Source: Actinomycetes bacterium
GTDB taxonomy: Bacteria > Actinomycetota > Actinomycetes > Actinomycetales > Cellulomonadaceae
Assembly: GCA_023425905.1 (NCBI GenBank)
Contig: JAFABT010000043.1
Span: 1-5,091, forward strand
DNA: 5,091 bases
Direction of reading: 5' to 3'
A program made the position numbers and the translations under genes. Positions 1-5,058 of the stretch are shown here, piece after piece. Position 1 is the first letter of the stretch. Each line of letters opens with the position of its first letter. The notes under the pieces were generated by a model. It worked only from the letters and a program-made list of their open reading frames with translations. It had not been told where the DNA came from and ran no database searches.

Positions 1-192
1 ACGTGGCGGTGCCGCGGCCCGGGCGAGCGCCGCCGCGTCCTCGGCGGCCCGGTCGTCGCTCGCGCGGCGCCCGTCCGTCGTGCGGCGGACGAGGCCGGTG
101 CCGACGCGTCCCGTGAGGGCGAGGACGACGAGGAGGAGAGCCGCTGCCGCGAGCACGACCGCGAGGACGCTGAGCCACTCGTGCCACGACAT
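1..192 (-). CDS. N-terminal part of a membrane-anchored protein (partial, runs off the left edge)
   Basis: Reading the minus strand from the ATG at 192-190 gives 64 codons without a stop to the edge. The product starts MSWHEWLSVLAVV. Residues about 7-27 are an unbroken hydrophobic helix rich in Ala, Leu and Val. An Arg-rich stretch (RVGTGLVRRTTDGRR) and then an Ala/Asp/Glu-rich linker follow. The positive charge after the helix suggests that the rest of the protein is cytoplasmic, so this looks like a single-pass N-terminal anchor rather than a cleaved signal peptide; no signal peptidase site or lipobox Cys is seen. The gene is divergent from serS. From memory of actinobacterial gene order, a diacylglycerol/lipid kinase with an N-terminal anchor often sits beside serS, but no catalytic motif lies in the visible part, so this is only a guess. 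The reading is supported by codon style, helix and a well-placed promoter box. Confidence 0.72.
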   Translation of the reverse strand, partial: MSWHEWLSVLAVVLAAAALLLVVLALTGRVGTGLVRRTTDGRRASDDRAAEDAAALARAAAPPR

Positions 193-198
193 GAGCCC

Positions 199-204
199 AC
201 CGTA
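199..204 (-). promoter_or_regulatory. Candidate -10 box of the divergent membrane-protein gene
   Basis: On the minus strand the sequence reads TACGGT, then six bases (GGGCTC), then the ATG at 192-190. TANNNT placed 6-8 bases before a start codon is the usual arrangement of leaderless actinobacterial genes. The alternative is that GGTGGG in the same stretch acts as a weak ribosome binding site. No clear -35 element is seen. Confidence 0.35.
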
Positions 205-259
205 GGGCCAGGTGGCGCGCGCTGCCTCGCTCTCCCGGGAATGAGCGTGACGCGGTCGG

Positions 260-265
260 TAGAGT
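260..265 (+). promoter_or_regulatory. Candidate -10 box of serS, leaderless arrangement
   Basis: TAGAGT matches the actinobacterial TANNNT (TAGRRT-like) -10 consensus. Seven bases (GACGCGG) separate it from the GTG at 273, so transcription would begin at or next to that codon. The -35 region is not recognisable, as is common for such promoters. No Shine-Dalgarno sequence precedes the start: the best match, GGTAG at 258-262, is poor and overlaps the box. The box overlaps the alternative GTG at 264, which argues against that upstream start. Confidence 0.5.
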
Positions 266-272
266 GACGCGG

Positions 273-1601
273 GTGATCGACCTCCGCCTCCTCCGCGAGA
301 ACCCCGACGTCGTCCGTGCCAGCCAGATCGCCCGGGGTGACGACCCGTCCCTCGTCGACGCGGTCATCGAGCTCGACGCCCGACGCCGCGCCGCGCTCAC
401 CGAGTTCGAGACGCTGCGCGCCGAGCAGAAGTCCCTCGGCAAGGACGTCGCGAAGGCGCAGGGCGACCACAAGCAGGCGCTGCTCGCCCGGACCAAGGAG
501 ATCGCGGCCCGGGTCAAGGCGCTGCAGGCGGACGCCGACGCGGCAGCCGAGGCGCTCGACGCGACGGCGCTGCGCATCGGCAACATCGCGATCGACGGCG
601 TCCCGGCGGGCGGTGAGGACGACTTCGTCGTGCTCCGTCACGAGGGGAGCCCGCGCGACTTCGCCGCGGAGGGCTTCGCGCCGCGTGACCACCTCGAGCT
701 GGGCGAGGGCCTCGCCGCGATCGACACCCAGCGGGGCGCGAAGGTCTCGGGTGCCCGCTTCTACTACCTCACGGGCGTCGGCGCGCGCCTCGAGCTCGCC
801 CTGCTCAACGCGGCGATGGACACGGCGCTCGCGGCGGGCTTCACGCCCGTCATCACCCCGACGCTCGTCAAGCCCGAGATCATGGCGGGCACGGGCTTCC
901 TCGGGGCGCACGCGGACGAGATCTACCGGCTCGAGGCCGACGATCTCTTCCTCGTCGGGACGAGCGAGGTCGCGCTCGCGGGGTACCACTCGGGGGAGAT
1001 CGTCGACCTGTCGGACGGTCCGCTGCGCTACGCGGGCTGGTCGGCCTGCTACCGGCGCGAGGCCGGCTCGTACGGCAAGGACACCCGCGGCATCATCCGG
1101 GTGCACCAGTTCCACAAGGTCGAGATGTTCAGCTACGCCCGCGTCGAGGACGCCGAGGCGGAGCACGCGCGGCTGCTCGCCTGGGAGGAGCAGATGCTCC
1201 AGCTGGCCGAGCTGCCGTACCGCGTCATCGACACGGCGGCGGGCGACCTCGGTCTCAGCGCGGCCCGCAAGTTCGACTGCGAGGCCTGGCTGCCCACGCA
1301 GGAGCGCTTCCTCGAGCTCACCTCGACGTCGAACTGCACGACGTACCAGGCCCGCCGCCTCGGCGTGCGCGAGCGGATCGACGTCGACGGCAAGGCGGAG
1401 ACGCGCACGGTCGCGACCCTCAACGGGACGCTCGCGACGACGAGGTGGATCGTCGCGATCCTCGAGAACCACCAGCTGCCGGACGGTTCCGTCCGGGTCC
1501 CGGAGGGGCTGCGGCCCTACCTCGGCGGCCTCGAGGTGCTCACGCCGGTCGCGCCGCGCGGTCGGGCGGGTGCGACGACGGACCCCTCGGCCACTGCGTG
1601 A
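273..1601 (+). CDS. serS: Seryl-tRNA synthetase, class II, cytoplasmic
   Basis: This enzyme charges tRNA-Ser with serine using ATP. From the GTG at 273 the product has 442 residues and begins MIDLRLLRENPD, the typical SerRS N-terminus. Residues about 28-100 are charged, Ala/Leu-rich helices forming the coiled-coil arm that grips the long variable arm of tRNA-Ser. The class II core follows: the serine-site TSE at 230-232, motif 2 with Arg 261/262 in YRREAGSYGKDTRG and the following HQFHKVEMF (residues 278-286), STSNCTTYQARR (351-362), and motif 3 NGTLATTR (384-391). All expected active-site segments are present. A GTG at 264 is an alternative start adding three residues, but 273 fits both the family N-terminus and the promoter box at 260-265. 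The C-terminal tail after about residue 425 (APRGRAGATTDPSATA) is low-complexity and probably dispensable. The last bases overlap the HAD gene, implying co-transcription. Confidence 0.97.
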   Translation: MIDLRLLRENPDVVRASQIARGDDPSLVDAVIELDARRRAALTEFETLRAEQKSLGKDVAKAQGDHKQALLARTKEIAARVKALQADADAAAEALDATALRIGNIAIDGVPAGGEDDFVVLRHEGSPRDFAAEGFAPRDHLELGEGLAAIDTQRGAKVSGARFYYLTGVGARLELALLNAAMDTALAAGFTPVITPTLVKPEIMAGTGFLGAHADEIYRLEADDLFLVGTSEVALAGYHSGEIVDLSDGPLRYAGWSACYRREAGSYGKDTRGIIRVHQFHKVEMFSYARVEDAEAEHARLLAWEEQMLQLAELPYRVIDTAAGDLGLSAARKFDCEAWLPTQERFLELTSTSNCTTYQARRLGVRERIDVDGKAETRTVATLNGTLATTRWIVAILENHQLPDGSVRVPEGLRPYLGGLEVLTPVAPRGRAGATTDPSATA

Positions 1602-2398
1602 GGCGCCTCCTCGTCGCCCTCGACATCGACGGCACGCTGCTCAGCTACTCCGGTGAGCTGAGCCCGGCGGTCGCGGACGCGGTGCGGGCGGTCGTCGACG
1701 CGGGCCACCACGTCGTGCTGTCGACGGGCCGTGGCGTGCTCGCGACGGCCCCGGTCGCCCAGCTGCTCGGGCTCGACGACGGCTTCATGGTGACGTCGAA
1801 CGGGTCCGTCACCTCCCGGCTCGATCCCACCACCCCGGCGGGCTACGAGGTCGTCGAGACGGTGACCTTCGACCCGGCGCCCGCGCTCGCGGTCATGCAC
1901 GCCGAGTTCCCGACCGCGTACTTCGCGGTCGAGGAGGTCGGCCGCGGGTTCCGGCTCAACCGCGAGTTCCCGCCGGGCGAGCTCGAGGGCGCCCAGGACG
2001 TCGTGTCGATGGAGCAGCTCGGGGCGCACCACGTGACCCGCCTCGTCGTGCGGAGCCCGGACCACACGAGCGAGGAGTTCCACGCCGCGGTCCAGACGCT
2101 CGGCCTCTCGGACGTCACCTACGCGATCGGCTGGACGGCGTGGATGGACGTCGCCCCGGACGGGGTGTCGAAGGCGAGCGCGCTCGAGAAGGTGCGGGTC
2201 GAGCTCGGCGTCGCCGCGGAGGACACGATCGCGGTCGGGGACGGCTCGAACGACCTCGAGATGCTGCGATGGGCCGCGCGCGGCATCGCGATGGGCCACG
2301 CACCCGAGCACGTGCGGGCGGCTGCGGACGAGGTCACCGGGACCATCGAGGACGACGGTGCGGCGCATGCGCTGCGCCGGGTGCTCGGCCTGCGCTGA
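1598..2398 (+). CDS. Cof-type HAD-superfamily phosphatase (class IIB)
   Basis: This is a predicted Mg-dependent phosphatase of small phosphorylated metabolites; the substrate cannot be read from sequence. The 266-residue product is of normal Cof-family length. The motifs are in order: motif I DIDGT with nucleophile Asp9 and acid/base Asp11; motif II STGR (42-45); the SNG segment (67-69) typical of this subgroup; a C2-type alpha/beta cap across about residues 80-185; motif III Lys192 in GVSKASALEKV; and motif IV GDGSNDLEML (214-223) with the metal-binding Asp pair. The start is the GTG at 1598, whose last two bases are part of the serS TGA (GTGA overlap). No ribosome binding site precedes it, so translation probably depends on ribosomes finishing serS. 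An in-frame ATG at 1445 would add 51 residues lying wholly within serS and ahead of the motif I strand, and is rejected. A strong stem-loop lies within codons 14-22. Confidence 0.92.
   Translation: MRRLLVALDIDGTLLSYSGELSPAVADAVRAVVDAGHHVVLSTGRGVLATAPVAQLLGLDDGFMVTSNGSVTSRLDPTTPAGYEVVETVTFDPAPALAVMHAEFPTAYFAVEEVGRGFRLNREFPPGELEGAQDVVSMEQLGAHHVTRLVVRSPDHTSEEFHAAVQTLGLSDVTYAIGWTAWMDVAPDGVSKASALEKVRVELGVAAEDTIAVGDGSNDLEMLRWAARGIAMGHAPEHVRAAADEVTGTIEDDGAAHALRRVLGLR
1639..1663 (+). promoter_or_regulatory. Stem-loop with UCCG tetraloop inside the start of the HAD gene
   Basis: GCTCAGCT (1639-1646) is perfectly complementary to AGCTGAGC (1656-1663). Inside, A1647-C1648 can pair with G1653-T1654 around the loop TCCG, leaving G1655 as a single bulge. 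In RNA this is a 10-bp hairpin closed by C(UCCG)G, a member of the very stable UNCG tetraloop class. It starts 37 bases after the serS stop. No T-run follows, so it is not a standard terminator. It could slow ribosomes or RNA polymerase, or protect the serS message from 3' decay. The same bases encode LSYSGELS, and the repeated Leu-Ser codons may produce the symmetry by chance. Confidence 0.45.
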
Positions 2399-2486
2399 GC
2401 TGCGACCGGGCGGCTTCTCGGGCGCCGCGGCAGGCGACGTGTGGTCGCGCTCCCGCAGGTCGGCCGGGGTGCGAGCGGTGGCACCG

Positions 2487-2500
2487 CGGCCTCGAGGGCG
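2487..2500. promoter_or_regulatory. Imperfect palindrome before the repressor gene (possible self-operator)
   Basis: CGGCCTCGAGGGCG is a 14-base palindrome with one mismatched pair (2489/2498) centred on CG. That length and centre match the operator upstream of the binding-protein gene, but the half-site bases differ. It lies just upstream of the candidate lacI -10 box. Self-binding by the LacI-type protein is possible but weakly supported, since such palindromes arise easily in GC-rich DNA. Confidence 0.18.
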
Positions 2501-2502
2501 AG

Positions 2503-2508
2503 CACAAT
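2503..2508 (+). promoter_or_regulatory. Candidate -10 box of the LacI-type gene
   Basis: CACAAT matches TATAAT at four of six positions and is followed by eight bases and then the ATG at 2517. No ribosome binding site is correctly placed: the GAGGGCGAG at 2494-2502 is 14 bases away, too far. A leaderless transcript is therefore plausible. The first T of the TANNNT pattern is missing, so this is a weaker call than the serS box. Confidence 0.25.
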
Positions 2509-2516
2509 GCCCAGTC

Positions 2517-3530
2517 ATGGACGTCGGGATGGACGAGGTAGCGCGGCTCGCGGGCGTGTCGACCGCGACGGTCTCACGCGCGCTGCGCGGTCTCCCGAAC
2601 GTGTCGAGCGCGACGCGGGAGCGGGTGCTCGCGGCGGCGCAGTCGATCGGCTACGTCGTCTCGCCGACGGCGTCGCGGCTCGCCTCGGGGCGCACGTCGA
2701 CGATCGCGCTCATCACCCCGTGGGTGAACCACTGGTTCTTCTCGAACGCGATCGAGGGCGCGGAGCGGGCGCTGCGGGCGGAGGGCTTCGACGCGCTGCT
2801 CCACATCTTCGACTCCAGCCGGGCGCATCCGCGCACGCGGCTCGAGGTGGCCTCGTTGCGGCGCAGGGTGGACGGGGTCATCGTGCTCGGGCTGCCGCTC
2901 GACGAGGGGGAGGTCGCCCGGCTGGACGACCTCGGGCTCCCGGTGGTGTTCGTCGGTACGGGCGCGCCCGGGCAGGTGACGGTGCGCCTCGACGACGAGC
3001 ACGTCGGCGCGCTCGCGACCGAGCACCTGCTCGCCCTGGGTCACCGGTCGATCGCGCACCTCACGGGCTCGGGCGACATCGGCGGACCATCGGCCCCGGG
3101 GCCGGCTCGGGAGCGTGGGTGGGCGCGCGCGATGGTGGCGGCGGGGCTGGCGGCGGACGCGGGTCTCGTCTTCGACGGCGGCTTCACGACGGCCGGAGCG
3201 CGGGACGCGGTCGCGACCATGCTCGCGCGGCGCCCGGACGTCACGGCGGTGTTCTCGAGCTCGGACGAGATGGCGATGGGGGTCATCCTCGCGCTGCGGG
3301 AGCGAGGCCTTCGGGTGCCGCAGGACGTCTCGGTCATCGGGGTCGACGGGCACGAGCTGGGCGAGCTGCTCGGGCTCACGACGATCGTCCAGCCGGTCGT
3401 GGACCAGGGGGCAACGGCGGCCGCGCTGCTGCTCGACATGATCACGGGCGCGCCCGTCCTCGACGACGTCGTGTTCCCGGTCTCGTTGCTCGAGCGCGGG
3501 TCGACGTCGCCGCCGCGTTCCGACCTGTGA
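2517..3530 (+). CDS. LacI/GalR-family transcriptional repressor of the adjacent sugar-uptake locus
   Basis: This is a DNA-binding regulator whose sugar-binding domain controls operator binding, acting in the cytoplasm. The 337-residue product has the family's usual length. Residues 5-25 are the LacI helix-turn-helix (MDEVARLAGVSTATVSRALRG), followed by PNVSSATRERVLAAAQSIGY. The hinge helix TASRLASGRT (51-60) carries Leu56, the position that normally wedges into the central CG step of the operator. The periplasmic-binding-like effector domain follows, with VDGVIVLG (118-125), RERGWARAM (198-206), AVFSSSDEMAMG (244-255) and VSVIGVDG (271-278). The start at 2517 is preferred; ATG at 2529 would also leave the helix-turn-helix intact, and an upstream in-frame ATG at 2358 lies inside the HAD gene. 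A sugar-binding protein follows in the same direction with an operator between them, so a role as its repressor is a strong inference. The inducer is not identifiable from sequence; an alpha-glucoside would fit. Confidence 0.94.
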   Translation: MDVGMDEVARLAGVSTATVSRALRGLPNVSSATRERVLAAAQSIGYVVSPTASRLASGRTSTIALITPWVNHWFFSNAIEGAERALRAEGFDALLHIFDSSRAHPRTRLEVASLRRRVDGVIVLGLPLDEGEVARLDDLGLPVVFVGTGAPGQVTVRLDDEHVGALATEHLLALGHRSIAHLTGSGDIGGPSAPGPARERGWARAMVAAGLAADAGLVFDGGFTTAGARDAVATMLARRPDVTAVFSSSDEMAMGVILALRERGLRVPQDVSVIGVDGHELGELLGLTTIVQPVVDQGATAAALLLDMITGAPVLDDVVFPVSLLERGSTSPPRSDL

Positions 3531-3545
3531 CTCAATCGTGATCCT

Positions 3546-3576
3546 GGAAGGCGCGGCCCGCCTTGCGCCGTCTTCC
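3546..3576 (+). terminator. Possible terminator or alternative hairpins after the LacI-type gene
   Basis: Two mutually exclusive foldings are visible. One pairs AAGGCG (3548-3553) with CGCCTT (3559-3564) around a five-base loop. The other pairs GGAAG (3546-3550) with CTTCC (3572-3576) and GCGC (3551-3554) with GCGC (3565-3568), with a three-base bulge. Neither is followed by a T-run, so efficient intrinsic termination is doubtful. The region lies between the repressor stop and the operator, where a terminator would be expected. Confidence 0.3.
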
Positions 3577-3591
3577 TGCAAGCGCTTACAT
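3563..3591 (+). promoter_or_regulatory. Candidate promoter of the solute-binding protein gene
   Basis: TTGCGC (3563-3568) is a possible -35 element. TTACAT (3586-3591) is a possible -10 element at the standard 17-base spacing. Both are imperfect; the -10 matches the consensus at only three positions. The attraction is position: the operator at 3577-3590 would cover the spacer and most of the -10 box, a classic repression geometry. Transcription from here would give a leader of about 50-60 bases. Confidence 0.3.
3577..3590. promoter_or_regulatory. LacI-family operator TGCAAGCGCTTACA
   Basis: This 14-base near-palindrome has six of seven pairs symmetric, with only 3579/3588 breaking the symmetry, and the central CG typical of LacI-family operators. 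It is one base away from the TGWAANCGNTNWCA pattern known for CcpA-type members of the family. It lies 47 bases after the repressor gene and 61 bases before the binding-protein start. The AT content of its arms stands out from the surrounding GC-rich DNA. Binding by the product of the gene at 2517-3530 is inferred from adjacency. Confidence 0.75.
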
Positions 3592-3605
3592 GGCGTGAGC
3601 AGGTT

Positions 3606-3628
3606 CTCGGCAGGACGCTCCTGACGAG
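3606..3628 (+). promoter_or_regulatory. Stem-loop in the leader of the solute-binding protein gene
   Basis: CTCG (3606-3609) pairs with CGAG (3625-3628). After a G/A mismatch, CAGGA (3611-3615) pairs with TCCTG (3619-3623) around the three-base loop CGC. The hairpin ends 12 bases before the ribosome binding site, so it leaves translation start free. It could stabilise the 5' end of a highly expressed message; that role is inference. Confidence 0.35.
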
Positions 3629-3640
3629 CCACAACGACGT

Positions 3641-3646
3641 GGAGGA
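3641..3646 (+). promoter_or_regulatory. Strong ribosome binding site of the solute-binding protein gene
   Basis: GGAGGA lies five bases before the ATG at 3652, near-ideal spacing. It fixes this start codon and contrasts with the other gene starts in the window, which lack a convincing site. Confidence 0.85.
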
Positions 3647-3651
3647 CACTC

Positions 3652-5058
3652 ATGCGCATCACCGCACGCCGCAGCACTGCTGCACTCGTCGCGGGAGGGC
3701 TGGGCCTCGGCCTCGCCCTCGCCGCCTGTTCGCCGCCGCCGTCGAGCGATCCGACGCCCGGCGCATCCGGCGGCACGGCGTCGGCGGACGCCAAGCCCGG
3801 CTGCGAGGACTACGCCGCCTACGGTGACCTCACCGGCAAGACCGTGTCGGTCTACACCTCGATCGTCGAGGTCGAGCAGGTCGACCAGGAGGAGTCGTAC
3901 GACAAGTTCGAGGAGTGCACCGGCGCGACGATCGAGTACGAGGGCTCGCGTGAGTTCGAGACGCAGCTCATCGTCCGCGTCGAGTCCGGCTCCGCGCCTG
4001 ACATCGCCTACCTGCCGCAGCCCGGCCTCCTCAACACGCTCGTCAAGGACTACCCCGGCAAGGTCCTGCCGGCGTCCGAAGGCACGGTCGCGAACGTCGA
4101 CAAGTTCTTCGCCCCGTCGTGGAAGGAGTACGGCACGGTCGACGGCACGTTCTACGCCGCACCGCTCGGCGCGAACATGAAGTCCTTCGTCTGGTACTCC
4201 CCGAAGGTCTTCACGGAGAAGGGCTACACGATCCCCGAGACCTGGGACGACCTCCTCGCGCTCACCGACAAGATCGCAGCGGACTACCCCGACTCCAAGC
4301 CGTGGTGCGCGGGCATCGAGTCCGGTGAAGCGACCGGCTGGCCGGCCACCGACTGGATCGAGGACATGGTCCTGCGGATCTCCGGCCCTGAGGTCTACGA
4401 CCAGTGGGTCGCGCACGAGATCCCGTTCAACGACCCGCAGATCGAGAAGGCCTTCGACGCGACCGACGAGATCCTCCGCGACCCGGCTCGGGTCAACGGC
4501 GGCTTCGGCAACGTCGCGACGATCGCGACGACGCCGTGGACCGACGGTGGTCTGCCGATCCTCAGCGACGGCGACAAGGCGCCCGAGTGCTTCCTCCACC
4601 GCGCGGCGAACTTCTACCAGAACAACTGGCCGAAGGGCACGAACGTCGCGGAGGACGGCGACGTCTTCGCGTTCTACCTCCCGTCGGTCGACGCCTCGGC
4701 CAAGCCGGTCCTCGGCGGCGGCGAGTTCGTCGCGGCCTTCCGCGATGCCCCTGAGGTCGCTGCCTTCCAGGCGTTCCTCTCCTCCGACACCTGGGCCAAC
4801 GAGAAGGCCAAGGCGACCGAGGGCGGCGGCTGGGTGACGGCCAACAACGGCCTCGACGTGAACAACCTCGCGACGGACTTCGACAAGCTCGCCGCCTCGG
4901 TGCTCGCGGACCCGGCCTCGGTCATCCGCTTCGACGCCTCCGACCTCATGCCTGCAAAGGTCGGCGCCGGGTCGTTCTGGCGGGAGATGACGAAGTGGTT
5001 CGCCGAGGGCAAGGACACGAAGGCGGTTCTCGCCGACATCGAGAAGTCCTGGAACTGA
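3652..5058 (+). CDS. aglE: Lipoprotein solute-binding protein of an ABC sugar importer, AglE-like (alpha-glucosides)
   Basis: This extracellular receptor captures a sugar and delivers it to an ABC permease in the membrane. The 468-residue product has a type II signal peptide: Arg-containing start MRITARR, a Gly/Ala/Leu core, and lipobox LAAC with the lipidated Cys at 26. A Ser/Pro/Gly/Ala-rich linker follows, to about residue 50. The mature part is a family 1 (cluster B type) binding protein: GKTVSVYTS (62-70), SGSAPDIAYLPQPGLL (112-127), WYSPKVFTEKGYTIPETWDDLLALT (181-205), ATGWPATDWIEDMVLR (227-242), EVYDQWVAHEIPFNDP (247-262) and FDASDLMPAKVGAGSFW (427-443). The WPATDWIED and EIPFNDP segments resemble, from memory, the rhizobial alpha-glucoside binding protein AglE; the substrate is therefore probable, not proven, and trehalose or another glucoside remains possible. 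Cys 51, 89, 219 and 313 could form two disulfides. The C-ending codon bias suggests high expression. The operator and promoter upstream indicate control by the LacI-type gene. Permease genes should follow beyond the window. Confidence 0.93.
   Translation: MRITARRSTAALVAGGLGLGLALAACSPPPSSDPTPGASGGTASADAKPGCEDYAAYGDLTGKTVSVYTSIVEVEQVDQEESYDKFEECTGATIEYEGSREFETQLIVRVESGSAPDIAYLPQPGLLNTLVKDYPGKVLPASEGTVANVDKFFAPSWKEYGTVDGTFYAAPLGANMKSFVWYSPKVFTEKGYTIPETWDDLLALTDKIAADYPDSKPWCAGIESGEATGWPATDWIEDMVLRISGPEVYDQWVAHEIPFNDPQIEKAFDATDEILRDPARVNGGFGNVATIATTPWTDGGLPILSDGDKAPECFLHRAANFYQNNWPKGTNVAEDGDVFAFYLPSVDASAKPVLGGGEFVAAFRDAPEVAAFQAFLSSDTWANEKAKATEGGGWVTANNGLDVNNLATDFDKLAASVLADPASVIRFDASDLMPAKVGAGSFWREMTKWFAEGKDTKAVLADIEKSWN

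Larger units (their letters stand above)
2399..2516. other. Intergenic gap between the HAD gene and the repressor gene
   Basis: I see no gene here. A weak hairpin is possible near the HAD stop, GCGGC (2410-2414) with GCCGC (2424-2428), but it has no T-run, so termination here is unproven. The right end holds an imperfect palindrome and a candidate -10 box, both listed separately. The gap is long enough for the repressor gene to have its own promoter. Confidence 0.6.

Noticed and set aside
1301..1311. GGAGCGCTTCC inside serS resembling a LacI-family operator core
   Set aside because: It encodes conserved residues (QERFLE) in the middle of an essential gene far from any promoter; short AGCGCT cores occur by chance in this base composition.
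1445..1597. N-terminal extension of the HAD protein from the ATG at 1445
   Set aside because: It lies wholly inside serS motif 3 and the C-terminal region, is Pro/Arg/Gly-rich, and precedes the normal start of the HAD fold at LLVALDIDGT.
316..1656. Long open frame overlapping serS in another plus-strand frame
   Set aside because: The translation is almost entirely Arg, Ser, Pro and Thr, typical of an off-frame reading of GC-rich coding DNA; serS accounts for the region.
2410..2428. Small hairpin after the HAD stop considered as a terminator
   Set aside because: Only five base pairs, a nine-base loop and no T-run; not strong enough to annotate as a terminator.
2358..2516. Extended N-terminus of the LacI-type protein from the ATG at 2358
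   Set aside because: It overlaps the HAD C-terminus and adds residues before the helix-turn-helix that this family does not have; start at 2517 gives the usual length.
1517..2518. Long minus-strand open frame opposite the HAD gene
   Set aside because: The Arg/Asp/Val/His-rich composition is an antisense shadow; no recognisable domain, and the HAD motifs on the plus strand are complete.
2574..3794. 406-codon minus-strand open frame opposite the LacI-type gene
   Set aside because: It is Arg/His/Asp/Pro-rich with no domain, runs antisense across a clear repressor, an operator region and a signal peptide; explained by GC bias.
3586..4599. 337-codon minus-strand open frame opposite the solute-binding protein gene
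   Set aside because: It is made of Val/Asp/Arg/Leu repeats typical of the antisense of C-ending codons; it would also cover the binding-protein promoter.
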